DNA from: Eulemur rufifrons
Lineage: Eukaryota > Chordata > Mammalia > Primates > Lemuridae
DNA length: 64,000 nucleotides
NCBI RefSeq assembly: GCF_041146395.1
Contig: NC_090999.1
Location: 73,227,001-73,291,000, forward strand
Direction: 5' to 3'
A program made the position numbers and the translations under genes. Position 1 is the first letter of the stretch, and each line of letters opens with the position of its first letter. Shown piece by piece: positions 11,908-25,068 of this stretch. The notes beneath the pieces are model-generated. The model searched no databases, was not told the origin of the DNA, and saw only the letters and a list, made by a program, of their open reading frames with translations.

Positions 11908-14655
11908 AAATATTTAATTTCTGGGTAGAGGATCTGGGGGCTTCCATTATGGCCCATTTTGCCAGTGAAGTGGAGGCACTGTCATCTACCAAATGTGAGA
12001 GCAGCCAGTGATGATCTGGTCAAATGACAATCCGGTTATTAACAATTTCAGTCATTGTTTTGGAAATTATTGGTCATTTAGTTCCTTATTCTAAAGCCAT
12101 TTATTCACTGTTAAAACTTTACTTTTAAATGTTTTTATTTGTGAATTAATCAAATTATGGATACTTCTAATATTGTTTTGCTGTTTTTACTGTTGTTACT
12201 AGACTTCTCATTTTTTTGATTACTAATGTTACATTAATTAAATATTTGCACAAGCTCTGCAAAAATAAACAAAATCTTCAATATTCAAAAAGAAGATTTA
12301 TCACATATTATGAAAAAATAAAGGGAGATCAATATCAGCTTTATTTTCAAGTGACTTTTTAACTTCAGTGATATAGAAAATAAAAGAAGCCTTCCAAAAG
12401 CAAGCCGAAGCTGTTTATGTATAAAGCTAGAAATTCCTTCTCACTATAGCTATTGAAACAGTGGAAATGTCAATAGGAATTTTTACAAAGGTAGAGAAAT
12501 CATTTTAAAATAATAACAATAAAATTAATTTGAAAATCAAAGTTTTTTTAACACAATATGGAAATGGAAATGAGATTAAAGTCTAATGTCCCCAAATAAG
12601 AAAGAATTTACTTGATGATATTTCTTCCTAGAATTACATCATTAGGATAATAAAGTATTTTTGTATTTATTCAAAAACATTCTTCTTAATTATACCTAAC
12701 CAACTGGTGGAAGATTGCATTTTTAAACAAGAACTTTTTAAAAAATCTGTTTGCAGAAGTCATATTTTGTGGATGTAGGTGCAGAAATTGTATACATATT
12801 TAAAAAGAAAACCTTTATCATGCAAGTTCTAAATTGGAAGATATTAACTCGTGATATCCTCCCCTTTTAAGTGCAAGTTTTGGTAGGTTATCCATGAATA
12901 GTTTCCCTTTCAGTAGAGTGAAAAATCAAACATATGTTAAAAAAAATAAAGTATCTGGTGATAAAAATATAATTCTGAACATTTTATTGTTTGGATAAAG
13001 TTACATTTAAAAAGAATTGGTTTTGGGAGTCAGATCATCTCAGTTCTACCACATATTATTATATGGATTTGGATATATACTTAATTAGATTCAGATTTAG
13101 ATCATCTAAGAATCACTGTACTCCTTTCTAAAATGAAATGACATATATCACATGATTAAGAATAAGAATTAACAAGACACTATAGTATTCCAGAAAAACA
13201 TTAGATGAATATTAAGTGGATTAAATTAGAACCACCATACCTGAGAAATAAAAAGCTTGTTCTGTCCTTGGTGATTTCTTATTCAATGTCTTTTTTAATC
13301 ACTTGATAAATCCCATAATAGCAGTGTTTAGATCATCTGAGGTATACACAAAGGAAGAAAGATAAGTAATATGTTTGATAGCAAAAGGATGCCTTTAATT
13401 ATCTTGATATGTTATTAGGATGAGCTTGACACAAAAATTATATATTTCAGCAATAGATCTGAGAATCTAGTCCATTCAGAAAGAAAATATAAATTGAAAG
13501 AAAACTTTAGCATAACTTAATAAAGTATATGAAATGAATTTAAATGTCTTTGGAGTCAGTGATATTTTAATAGTTTTGATTGTATAAAAATATCAGAATA
13601 TGTCAATGGTAATAACGCAAATATAGTGATTTTAGAACTGCATAGATCTTAGTACGGATTCCTTTGAAAACTCACCGTGAGCCAATAACTTGCATATCAT
13701 TGTTTATTTGGAAAGTCATCCAAGAAATCAGAAGTAAGACAATGGGGAAATTGAGAACAAGATAGGGAAAGCCCATAAATCAAAGCATAGTAATGATCTG
13801 GTTACAACATAGGCAATAAGAAAATCCTCAGAATTCTTCCATCAGAGAAAGAAGAGGATTGAACATTTATTCATAAACTCTCATTCCCCATTAGTTAACT
13901 CCTCTGACTTCTGAGTTGCACTTGCATAGAGCGGGTGGGCCTTGAGCCTCTGAAAAAGCCAAGCAAATGGATCTTGGTACTTTCATTTGGTGTGGGATGC
14001 TGAAAATGGTACCAAGAATTTTGCACCATACCTGTACTAAATCAAATAATTTGAGGGGATAAGGTTGGCACATCATAAGTGTCTATTGCATTTGTCTTTC
14101 TTCATTGCTTTGTACTATTCAATCAACACATGATTAATATCTTAGGAGACCACATTTTATTAATAGGAATTCAATTGAAGTTGAACTCATTCAATAAATG
14201 TGACCAGGATATGAAAAATCATAGACCCAATTTTAAAAAGAAATGGTCAAAAGAAGTGCAAATGTTATGCCCAGATATGATAATACTCAGGGGAAACATG
14301 ACAGAAGTTCTCAAATATTTGAAAGTTTTCTTGTGGAAGATAGACTGCATTTTCCTATATAGCTAAAGCCATAAAGTGAAGGCAAATGTGTGAACATTAA
14401 ATAAAGATGAGTTAAGCTTGAAATAGGAAATACTGAACTATGACAGTATGGCACTATGAAATCTGCGTAACAATGCACAGGGTTGTATCTAGAGTTAATA
14501 CTTGTCCAATTAAAGGAGATTTTCAAATAAAGACTAGTTCAACCCTAACCTGTTAGAGATGTTTAAGAACAGAATCAACCATTGCAGAGGTGGTTAGCTA
14601 GATCTCTGGTACAAATCCCTTTCAAAGACAATATTATACAATTATTTAAATGTCA
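11908..14655. other. Unassigned AT-rich sequence
   Basis: I find no confident repeat or gene. The block at 13890-14080 is slightly GC-richer and has a 61-codon minus-strand frame without recognisable motifs. Confidence 0.5.
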
Positions 14656-14659
14656 GAGT

Positions 14660-14990
14660 GAACTTATGTTCATTTATTAATTTTTTTCATAAAATATGCA
14701 TTAAGAATTGTACAAGTTATTGGTGTTGGTGATAAAACAGAAATTGGTGAATTTATAAAGGATATATTTAATATAGTGATTATATGTGCTATAAATTGTG
14801 TGAATAAAAATAAAATATGGCTCAGTGGAGGAATGACCACTATAAATCTAGGTGGCCTAGATTTATATAAAGAGTCAGGAAAATATTTAAACAAGAAGTT
14901 AATATTTAAACTGAGACCTGAAAGAAGGCAGGAAGGTGTCAATCTCTGGAATAGTTGTCCAATCTTAAGGCACAGCATATCCTACAATTC
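14660..14990 (-). mobile_element. LINE-2 (L2) fragment, antisense
   Basis: The segment begins with TTCATTTATTAATTTTTTTC, the decayed antisense L2 tail. It continues with GTGTTGGTGATAAAACAG, AAACTGAGACCTGAAAGAAG and CTCTGGAATAGTTGTCCA, which follow the antisense L2 3'-region order. Two overlapping 102-codon frames, one on each strand, cover it, but L2 coding sequence does not extend here and neither has a known domain. Confidence 0.6.
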
Positions 14991-15389
14991 GGGGTTCAGC
15001 ACTCCAGGAGTCCTTCTAAAGGAATATATCTTTTTGTCATCATATCTAACATCCAACCATAAAATTTTATGTAAATTTCTATAGGTATATACCTTTCATT
15101 CTAATGTGAAACCATCCAGAGAACTAAATTTAATAATGATAGAAAATTTTCTGGATAAAGTATAACAAATGGGTTGAATGAGTGAAAAGATCCTATCAAA
15201 AGTCTTAGATGTTTTCAAGAAAAATACTGTGCTGATGCACTATTTGTATTTTTATGTAAGCTAAGCCTCTTGATATAATATTAAATCCATCTATGCTAAC
15301 ATATTTAATATGTAAGTATCCTTAAAGGGTCTGTAGAATCATATCAACAACAACAACAAATGAATGACACTTTTAAAAACAAATTCTCC

Positions 15390-16430
15390 TGGGGAGTGAT
15401 GTCAATAAGATAGTGAAATAAGAGTTTTCTCCTTTCATTTCCTCACTGTACAATAAATTTGACAACTGCCCATGGATGAGAATATCTTTGTGGGAGTCTG
15501 GGAGTACATTGGATAGGTCCTAGTATACTGTTGGAGCACATTGAAGAGGGTAGAAAGAATAGTTTACTTTACCAGCCACATTCCTCTCCCAAGGCAAAAC
15601 AGCTCAGTGCCAAGAACTCCCACCTCAGCCTAAAATTCATGCCATGAGGGAAAGTGGGAATGTAGTTAGTGAACTCCTAACTTCCTCCACATGCAGGACA
15701 CTGCCTAGAGGCCCATCTATTTGTCACTTCAAAAGGATATGAGGGAAGCAGCTGGGCTGAGTGTCTGTGAGAGTCTAGGAGCAAAGAAGAGGGCAGGGAC
15801 TCACAGAAATTAGGGCTTGAGATTTAACAAACGGATGCATATCCCACTCACTACTTCATGGATTCCATCAGGAAGTCCATCCACAAGCCACTTAGGATGC
15901 CTCAATTGTGAGTCATTCAACTGGCACACCGGTACCCCAATGCTCCATGCACCTCGCCTTGTATCCCATAGTAATCTCCCCACATCCATTACTCAGATAA
16001 CAAGAATGAACATTTGCAGATAAATGTTTGTAAATACACACAGACACCTGACTCTCTGGAATTGGGAGAAGACACAGAAACTTTAGCATTATAGGGTGCC
16101 AATCTAGGGAAAAGACAGGAGGCTTTAACACCCATCCTGATTTTGTGGGATTGAGAGAATTCTTACTATCTTAATAATTTCCCCCTCTCCATGAGGGAAA
16201 ACTAGGCATGGAGTTGGCACATTCATAGAAAAGGTTGAGAGAGCCTCAAATCCCTAACCAGGCTGACTGCTAAAAAGTGTTTTACTTCTAAAGCCAATCA
16301 GTAAAGAGTGGAGGAGGTGACTGCTTCTTCAAATGTGAAAACAGCAATATAAATGTCAATAAACACATACACACAGAGACACACACACAGGAAATATAAC
16401 ATTACAAAAAGAAACAATAATTTCCCAAGA
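15390..16430 (+). mobile_element. Old LINE-1 (L1M) 5'UTR, sense
   Basis: The block starts near GGGGAGTGATGTCAATAAGA, like the first bases of L1M 5' leaders. It continues with a GC-richer leader: ACTCAGATAACAAGAATGAA, 'CCATGAGGGAAAACTAGGC', 'CCAGGCTGACTGCTAAAAAG' and 'AAAGCCAATCAGTAAAGAG'. It ends in a (CA)-rich run just before ORF1-derived sequence. The internal promoter of the element would have been here, and it has decayed. The rise in GC relative to flanks comes from this element. Confidence 0.75.
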
Positions 16431-17345
16431 ACCAATCCTCAAAAATGGGAGACATGTGAATTGCCTAACAAAGAATATAAAATAATTGACTTAAGGAAGC
16501 TCAGAAGGCTATAAGAGAAAATAGAGAGATAACTCAATGAGTTAGAAAAACAACACATAAGTATAACTAGAAATTTAACAAAGAGATATAAATGATAAAA
16601 TGGAACCAAACAGAAAATCTGAACCAGAATAAAATGAATTAAATAAAAAATGCAATAGAGAGCTTCAAAACAGATTTGATCTAGCAGAATAAATAATTTG
16701 TGAACTTGAATGAGCACATGTTTTTGAAATTAGGGAGTCACAGGAGAAAAAAGAAATAAAGAATGAAAATGAATGAAGAAAGTCTATGGGACACCATCAG
16801 GAGAGTAACTTTCACATTATGGGAGTCTTGGAAAAGAAGAGAGAGAAAAGGAGACAAAAGGCCCATTTGAAGAAACAATGGCTGATATCTTATCAAATTT
16901 TGTGAAAGATGTAGATATCAAGGTACATGGAGCTCACAGCTCTCCAACCAGATAAAACCCACGGAAGACTTTATGAAGACATATAATCAAACATTCAAAA
17001 GTCAAAGACAGAGAAAGAATTTTAAAAGCAATAAGGGGAAACATATACATCACATACAAGGGAACCTATATAAGGCTATCATCAGAATTCTCAGTAGAAA
17101 CCTTGCAAGCCAGAAAAAAAGGGGTTGATATGTTCAAAGGAAAAAAGCTGTCAACCAAGTATACTTTACTTGACAAAGCTGTGTCCTTCAGAGATGAAAG
17201 AGACTAAAGACTTTCCCAAACCAAGAAAAGCTGAGGGAGTTTATCATCACTAAACCTGCTTTAAAAGAATTGTTAGAGGAGTTCTTCAAGCTGAAATAAT
17301 TAGTAACATGAAAACATATAAAAGCATAGACCTTCAGGTATAAAA
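16430..17345 (+). mobile_element. LINE-1 (L1M) ORF1 remnant, sense, broken
   Basis: Sequence collinear with L1M ORF1 runs from TTTCCCAAGAACCAATCC through the coiled-coil-encoding A-rich part (AACTCAATGAGTTAGAAAAA). It then passes the RNA-recognition part (TCTATGGGACACCATCAG, ATTATGGGAGTCTTGGAA) to the C-terminal part (TGTCCTTCAGAGATGAAAG, CTGAGGGAGTTTATCATCAC). It finishes with the ORF1-ORF2 spacer, ending near AGTAACATGAAAACATATAA. ORF1p is the trimeric RNA-binding protein of the retrotransposon. Here frameshifts and stops leave no plus-strand frame longer than about 60 codons, so it is non-coding. Confidence 0.8.
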
Positions 17346-18330
17346 TGGTAGCATAGAAACAAGCTGGCTTTACTCTCTGACCACCCTCACCCCCCGCAAT
17401 AAAACAAAAAAACCTAAATATATAGCACTGAGATTATCAACATAAGTATCCCAGAACTCAAATGTAAAGATGAGGCAGGTCCTGGGACCACAGAGAAGTT
17501 GAAAAACATCAAGAAAATGGTAGGAGAATCAAGTTTTCACATCCATGACAACCCTCCCCCATTTCACTTGGCACCAAAAGTGTTGACAATTTTTCCCCAA
17601 CTCACTGTTTCTACACTGGAAAAAAAGAAATCAAGGTGGACAACAAGATTCCCCTCCATCTTGAGTTCCCTGGCAGGAGATTTGTCTCTGTCTTAAACCA
17701 TGTGAAGCATTATGAGTACCTGAAGGAAACACTATTCCTGAGAATAGGCAAAGACAAAGAGGGGAGGGGGGCTACCATCCTCAGCCCTGGAAGTTGTACT
17801 CTGTAACCAGGCCAAAAGAGATACCAAATCAGAGTGGCTGTTCAGCAGCACCACACTTTAATAGGTTCATATCATAGGTCCCCTGGGTACAAACCCATAG
17901 CCAACATTTCCACACTGCTGGGATGTCTACTTTGGGACTTCTTGCATTTGAGAATGGCAACATTCTAAACATTTACTAGAGTTGAGGTAAACCAGGGTTT
18001 AAGGTGCCAGCTAGAGCTGAAAAGGAGTCAGTGAACTAGCAGTAAAGAACCTCTAAGCAAATGTCACCAATAAAAACAAAAACAAGCCAGACAGAGAAGA
18101 TTGAAATAAATAACCAATCTTTCAATGCAAAGACATAGACATATATCCACAAGAAGCAACAATAAACAAGGGACCAGGAATTCTCCAAATGGACAAAGCA
18201 AGAAACAAGTGACTGACCTACCAAAACAGCAATGCATGAGCTGTCTAAAAATACAAAATAGTAGTTTTAAGGAAACTCAGTGATCTCTAAGATAACATAG
18301 AAAAGCATACTTCCTGTGAAACTGTATCAA
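17345..18330 (+). mobile_element. Second old LINE-1 5' leader / ORF1 start, sense
   Basis: Directly after the first element, a different leader-like block begins. Near its end comes ORF1-start-like sequence: ATGCATGAGCTGTCTAAAAA, TTTTAAGGAAACTCAGTGAT and 'CTCTAAGATAACATAGAAAAGC'. This parallels positions 16445-16560 of the first element and shows that another L1M head lies next to it in the same orientation. It breaks off at about 18330. Two short frames (17499-17696 plus, 18036-18224 minus) show no recognised domain. Confidence 0.5.
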
Positions 18331-19085
18331 GACTTTAAGGGGCTTATTAAAAATTGGTATAGCAGAATACTTTTTTTCATTCTTATGAAAATTGGGAAAA
18401 CTGGTTCACTCATCAGATAAAGTGACAACATAAATATAAATAAATATTAAAAATTCACAAATAGACTTCTGTTTTCAGTCAAACAAAAATGTTTGTCTCA
18501 TTCTATGAATCATTTTTCTTTCCATTTTTATTCACCTCCTGGTAATTACTAATGGAAGATGTCCATGTCATACAAACATTGCACTTTGAAATAAGTTATC
18601 TTATTAAAAACTACATATTGTGAAATATAGTGTGGAGTTTACAGATTGTGTTAACAAGTTAGACACAAAATTTAATGTATAAACTGAAATATTAAGAAAT
18701 AATCATCAAAATAGCACAAAGCAAGGTCTGAAAAACATTTTTAGCAAAGCTTAAATGGCCATGTTTTCTGAAACTTTTAAAAAAATCTTCTCATTTCAAT
18801 CCCTCTGGGAATTGTCTTCATATCTCCTATTTGTCAGGAAAGTCCATGTCCATAGTCTTTCTCTAGTCTGATTTCTAAAACTCTCTATTTTCAGTTTTCA
18901 ATTTTCTTCTGCAATGTTTCTATTACTGGTTTGCTGTTCACACTCCACATCAAATGTACTTAAAGCAAGTTTCAGATTGCTCTTCCCATCTTAAAAGAAT
19001 TTACCAGCTTACATTTATATTTGATAAATATTTATTCACTGTCCCTGTCTTTGACTTTCGTTAATGTCTCTCATTTTAATCTTCC
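18331..19085. other. Unassigned AT-rich sequence
   Basis: I see no confident repeat or gene. Confidence 0.5.
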
Positions 19086-19089
19086 AGAA

Positions 19090-19240
19090 GGATCATTTTT
19101 GACTTGCATAGTATCTTTAATTTATTGCATGACTTCAGGCAAATCACTGAAATCACTTTTCAGCTTTCCCTTGTGTAAAACTGGAATGCTGGAGTTTCAG
19201 TTTTCCCATGTGTAAAACAGGAATATACTAAAACATATTT
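19090..19240 (+). repeat. MIR-like remnant with internal echo, sense
   Basis: TGACTTCAGGCAAATCACTG resembles the MIR 'tgaccttgggcaagtcactt' core, and it is followed by CAGCTTTCCCTTGTGTAAAA. A second, similar stretch, CAGTTTTCCCATGTGTAAAA, follows within 45 bp. The fragment is a decayed MIR core whose 3' half appears to be locally duplicated. Confidence 0.45.
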
Positions 19241-22200
19241 TTAAAAGACTCTGTTCATGTCATGCATACTTTTCTATTATAAAAATAAATGGTAATATTT
19301 GTCTTAAGATGGCATAATAGTATAATTTATTTCGATTGTTCTTTTTTAAACTAAATCCAGACAAATGTTTATTCCAAACTAAGAGAAGATATTGCAAGTG
19401 CCAATCAGTCTTGGGAACTCCCCTAAGTTGGCAGACCCACACAGATAGCAGCAAAGATGGGCCCAAAATTCTCTTTGGAGGTGGATATAAACAGGGAGAA
19501 TTTTAAGTGCAGAAGTGGAGATTATATTTAGAACGAAAATCAAAGTAGTTAGATTTTCATTTTTATAATGTACATGTGGTTTTTTTTGTTAATGTTTATA
19601 GCTTCAACATCTATAGACTCCTTTAAATGTTTCCTTAATATTTTAGTATACATTTATTTACCTTATAGATATAGTAAGTTAAATTGAGCATTCCTTACGT
19701 GTCTGAAAACAAATTATTACTCATTTTGAGAAGGTATTTGCAAAGCTGAATCTTTATATTTTTAATTAGCAAGCAAGTATGATATTGGCAAAGTACAAGA
19801 TTCCATTTAGATTTATTTTATGAAGATTTATATAAAATCAAAGCAAATTATATCTCTTAGAAGATTATGCCATTAGCCTCATCTTGAAAACTTGCAAGGA
19901 TCTAGAATATACATTTAATTCTTTTGGAAAAGGTTTGTGTACATTTTCATTCTGTATTCATAATTGTAGTTCCCTTTAGTTAGGTTTGTTCCTATATAAT
20001 GATTATTTTTAAATTATGAAAAATTCCAGATGCTACCCTATCAACAGACTTTTCTCAGTCTCTCTGTATTTCATAGAAATTTATGAAAAATTAATTAACT
20101 TTTCAAGTTTAGTTTCACTGGTGAATGGGAAACATAATCCACTAGCACTTTTCTTTTGGGACTATTTGTTGTTGTTGTCATTGTTTCTATGATTCATTAT
20201 AAGATCGGGCTTAAAACCTTTAGGCACAGCTATGATAAAAATATAAAGTTGAAATTATCATCAGCTGAAAGCCACTATTGGTTTTGATAAATTCACTGGT
20301 TTTTCCTGACATCATTATATCTGGTTCTACAGTAGATGCGTATGTATCCATGGGTGTAGGTATAATATTGCTGCAGTAATTGAGCCTTTTTCACATACAT
20401 ATGCAATGTTGGAATAAGAATCCAATCACGATTCCAGTGAACATAAAGACAAAATTATTTACAAACATAAATTTACTAATACCTGATTCATAATTTCAGA
20501 TATTTTAATAAAAATTAAGTGACATTTTGCAGTACCTTAAAGAAGGCAATTGATGACTTATGAGAGAATATGGCTAAAACTCCAGAGTTCTTAAACACAC
20601 CCACACTCCTCCCATGCATTACATGGCAATACAGTAAGATTTTGTTTCATTTGCATTCCCTTCTCTTTTAATTAGATTTCTTGTATTTATTTTGAATTCA
20701 TTTGTTTCTAAAAACCAAAAGTATGTTAAATACCATTGGCTTCTTTTAACAAAACTGTCTCTTTTACTTTCCTGTCAATAGTTCAGCTACTCACCTACAT
20801 GTAGCACATACTTGTGTTACTCAACTTAGAACTTTATTCATATTGGCTTATATTATTTATACTTTCAAATTTATACTTTGTATATCTTTGTACTAGTATT
20901 TAATGTTCATTTCAATATCATCTACAAATTTGAATTTTAAATTAATATAAGCTTCAATTTCACTTTAGATTTAGCTTTCTCTTTCCCTTTTAATTAGATA
21001 TAGATACTTTGATTAGGTAAATAATACTATTTTCTTTAGATACACTTCAATTGAGTATGTACATAACAAAAATAAGGACCCTGGATTTTAAATATTAAAT
21101 ACTACATTTATACCAATTCTACTTTATTTTTGATATTTTAAAAATACAGAAAATTACAAGAAAAAATGAAAGAAATATGCCAACTGGTAGAAATTTGTTA
21201 GTAAATTTAGTATACTAAATGTAAGTATTACTATAGCATACTATATTTAGTATACTAAAGTATTACTAAATAAGTATTACTAAAGTAATAACTCATTCAG
21301 TTATTAATGAGTAAATTATTTCAAAAACCTGCACAAGTACTAACATTATTATCTAAGTATATTACGTTTTAAAAAATAAAGTTCCCTTTTATTATTCTAT
21401 CTTACTCCTTAGAAATAAAGAAAATAATATTCTAGTGTGTATCTTTTCAGCATATTTTATTCTTTTGCACCCATATGTTTTGTAAAGACAATATTAACTT
21501 TTTTCTGGGTATAATCTTCAAAATGTTTAATTAGCAGCATTCAGAAAAAATAATTTTGTACCATTTTATTCAAAACCATATGATTTTCCCCCAAATTCTA
21601 TACAATGTACATGTATCTAATTTTTCCCTAATTACTATCTCAATGTTGGAAAATTTTCTTGCTTCTTTTAAAAAATATTTTAAAATATGAAGAGAAAAAT
21701 CATTTTTTTTAACTTCTTAGTAAGTTATAAAATCTTACCTGCTCTATGTGTCATTTTATTGAATTAAATAGAAGCAATGGTGCTATTTACCTTAAGAAGA
21801 GAATACTCAGGAATGTCGTAGTTTTATGTTATCAAATATATACGTACTGTAAGGGAAAGGAATATGGTTGTCTCCATATTTTGAGTTAATATGGGGGTTT
21901 ATAAATTATGTGTATATTATACTAATGGTCATGTGGAAAAAGATTACTAGGAAAAAGTATTGATAAAAATTGACACTTGTTCAACTGGGTTAGATATTTC
22001 CACTATTTGGGCCTTTTCTCCTTATGAGAAAAGAAAAGGCAGGTAGATACATAGAGTGTTTCTAAATTATAGATTTTCAAGTAGTCATCAATAGGGTAAA
22101 AATGAGACTACATTGAAATCTTAATATATTTTAAAAGCAAAGAAAAGTATAAGATCACTTTTTGTACTCAGAAATATGCTACAAAGGGTGTACATTAAGG

Positions 22201-23499
22201 AATCTGCAGGGAATTGAAGGTCTTCAGGAATGGACATAGAAAGCTTAAAAATATAGTTAGACCATAGAAAGATTTCAATATACAAACTGGATTGAATCAG
22301 ACAAAAGAGACTACCATTGTACTTATAAAGAGTATTCTGTTTTATAGCAACCTTCCTGAAACAAAGAATAAATGACCAATGCAAAAAGGAAGTGTGAGAA
22401 TTGCAAATCCACTGCCCATGATGTTCATGTTACTTAATTAAAGTGTCTATTAATAACTTCAGATGTGGCATAAAAACAAACAAAAACCCTGCTGCAGTAG
22501 AATTAAGGGAAAGGTTTTTACTGTGAACAGTCGAAATCCAGTTGATAATGAGGCCTGAGAGGAAAGAGTATAAAGCACTACTAAAAGCAGCTCTCAGAGT
22601 TATCAAACATCAAATGTGGACTGAACTGTACTATCAGACAGCACATTTATTTGAAGTGTCCTTATTGAGGTTACTGTTAAAAATGACAACAAAACAAAAC
22701 ATTTCATTGGAAACCTAGTCAGTTCTTTATGTTATACAACTTTTCCATATGGGGGTGGATTGAATTAAAAAATAAAACCACAATAAAACTGTGTTGCAAA
22801 AGTATTTAATTCATTATTGCCATGCTACATTTTAAAAGAATACAGCACCTACAGATATTATAAAAAGCAGCAGCTGCCTGTATGATTTGAAGGACAACAG
22901 CCCTGGCATTACTCATGCCCCACCCTCTGCCCATTCACCTTGGAGGGGGCGTGAGGTTAGGAAAGAGAAATGAGTGATTAGCCGTAATATTTTGGGGCAT
23001 CAAATTAATTGAAGAAGACTTTGGAATCTAATCCAAAATAGGGAGGGATTTAAATTTGCCTTCAGAATAATAAAGACATAATTCAATGCTAGATAGGGTG
23101 GTCTTAATAGGAAGTAGTATCATATTAATATATAAAACATCTGGGAATTCTTGGTAATTTGGCCAGTAAATTCCCAAACTTTCATAAGCCATTAAAGAGC
23201 CAAGTTAGATAAAGGAGGGAAAACAATGCCTGTTGGATGTATGAATCCGAGTATGTGTGTGAGACTGTGTGTAAATGGTCTGTGTGTCTTTCTTTCAACT
23301 TTTCTTCTCCAGTATGGTCTCAATATATTAATAATTGTCAAAAACTTTAAGTAAAGAGCTTGTTTTTAGCTTTCCTGTATATGTTTCTTGAGCAGGAAAT
23401 GGTAGTCAAGGTAGGAACCAGAAGAGGGAAAAGTAAAGCCCTTTCTGATCAAAGGCAGACAGGAGTATGCTTCAAGGGAATCTCGTTGAGGACATCAAA
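19241..23499. other. Unassigned AT-rich sequence
   Basis: Apart from the palindromes at 21.2 kb, nothing here is recognised. Frames at 19260-19466 and 22121-22384 (minus) lack motifs. 21400-21700 faintly resembles an antisense L1 3'UTR but is too diverged to call. Confidence 0.5.
21205..21288. repeat. Paired palindromes and short tandem TAAGTATTACTAAA units
   Basis: ATTTAGTATACTAAAT (21205-21220) is a perfect 16-bp palindrome. TTTAGTATACTAAA (21246-21259) repeats its core 41 bp later. Between and after them are copies of AAGTATTACTA. The tract is local low-complexity reiteration and has no assigned role. Confidence 0.85.
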
Positions 23500-23632
23500 T
23501 TGCAGAGATATTAAGGTTCAGTTCCCTCATTTTATTATATCACCACATAGCCAGAGGAGAGTTATAGCTGATACAAGAGACAAAATCTTGATACTCATGC
23601 CCTATCCATTTTCTAAAACACTGCTTTGGAGA
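23500..23632 (-). repeat. MIR-like remnant, antisense
   Basis: CAGTTCCCTCATTTTATTAT followed by CACATAGCCAGAGGAGAG and CCATTTTCTAAAACACTGC follows the antisense order of the MIR core and tRNA-like head. It is strongly diverged. The 120-codon plus-strand frame 23360-23722 crosses it and I treat it as chance. Confidence 0.4.
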
Positions 23633-23848
23633 TTTTTTTTTTTTCCCAGAACTTTCCATGTATTTTGGTATGTTTTAAATGGTGAAATCATTTTGGCCTT
23701 TAGATATGAATTTTTGAAATAGCTAAATTTTATGTGGAATAATTTTAAATAAGTAATGTACTGTAATGGCTCCCTGAACAAAAACACTTTTTTTGCAGTT
23801 GTCATATGTTTCAAGTTCCCAGGCCACTAAGATTTGCTGACCAGAACT

Positions 23849-24347
23849 GTGTCATTTTCTGTTTCATTGATTCCCCTCCCTTTTGAGTGGTTTTCAGAAA
23901 CAATGGACCCTCCCTAATGAGATAATCACAAGGCTTTACGCAATTGTTCAGAGAAGTCAAGATAAGCGGCATTCTACCACAAATCTTGCCCAACAACCCA
24001 CTGAGCAGCCTACTTCCCACAACCCACATTCAGACAAGACCAGAAGGATGACGGGACCGGTATTAACCACTAAAACGTGCCCTTATCCACCATTTTTTGA
24101 TGCCATGTATGTGTCAGTATGATTTCTCCCTGTGCTTGCATGCCTTGCCACTTCACTCCAAACATGTAATGATGCTCATTCACTTTGTATATTATTCATT
24201 TCACCTCTAGACAAATCCCTGATCCCACTGATTGAAGAGGTAGATTTGAGGTAGTCCTTGCACCTCCTGGTTGATGTCCTTTGCAATAAATCTTTCTTCC
24301 TATCAGTCAGCATTGTTTTAACAATTGGCTTTCGGTGGGGAGCAACA
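23849..24347 (+). mobile_element. Endogenous retrovirus LTR, sense (solo)
   Basis: A block of about 500 bp begins TGTCATTTTC and ends GAGCAACA, so it has the TG...CA form of retroviral LTRs. It carries AATAAA at 24285-24290, followed within 60 bp by a TTTCGGTGGGGAGC end, as expected for the R-U5 part. GC content and CpG remnants are higher than in the flanks. No gag or pol sequence follows, so it is probably a solo LTR. Start and family are uncertain. Confidence 0.55.
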
Positions 24348-24829
24348 GAGGCAATCCCCCCCTTGCAGTTTCATTAGCAATATCAACCTATGTAATACCT
24401 TTTGAGGTAAAAATAGGACAGGCTGATTAAATAATAAGAGTGGTTTCCTTATTATGTCCATGAATTTGTTTTGAAACAATTCTGCATAGATATGTAGAAA
24501 ACATTTTAAGAAACGATGACATCAATGGGAGAGTAAATTTCTTCAAAGGAAAATATTTGCTACTTTTTCTGTTTATCAGTGTAATATTGCCTTCCTCAGA
24601 GACTTGGGAAGCAAGCCCCTCATGAATGAGCATTTGGTTTGGTGGTTGTTTGGCTATTTTTTTTTTATCTCTTTCTTTTTAGAGAATAGGTTTGAGGTGT
24701 TATTAGTCCTTTAAAGCAGCTACACATTTGCAGATAACTCCTTTTTCAGTTTATGTCTATACCAGGTTCTGTGATATTTATTCTTAAGTATATATCAAGA
24801 AGATTTCTTTCCTATGATGATTTCCAGAT

Positions 24830-25068
24830 CTACTCCAGGCAAATTTATCATATCTTCCTTGGTCTTCTCTCTGATTTTGGCAAATGCAGCAGTTAATGCA
24901 CTTTACATGGTTTTATGATGTTTACATATTTTTCCTCTATATTGATGAGCTTATTTTAAGAGAATAAATTATATTTTACTTAACTTTTTATTCCAAATGC
25001 TTACTTTGTGATGGATACAAAGTAGGTATTCTTAATATTATTTTTGTTGAATTTACTTAAAGTTTAAT
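24830..25068 (+). mobile_element. LINE-2 (L2) 3' end, sense
   Basis: GATGAGCTTATTTTAAGAGA, TTTTTATTCCAAATGCTTAC, ACAAAGTAGGTATTCTTAAT and TTTTTGTTGAATTTACTTAA follow the order of the L2 3' end. It is strongly decayed and lacks coding sequence. Confidence 0.5.

Noticed and set aside
13890..14080. DNA transposon (MER-type) fragment
   Set aside because: No terminal inverted repeats or ordered match could be found.
21400..21700. Antisense L1 3'UTR
   Set aside because: Only scattered similarity, too weak to distinguish from AT-rich background.
23360..23722. 120-codon plus-strand frame
   Set aside because: It overlaps a MIR remnant and has no known domain, and both flanks are plain AT-rich DNA.
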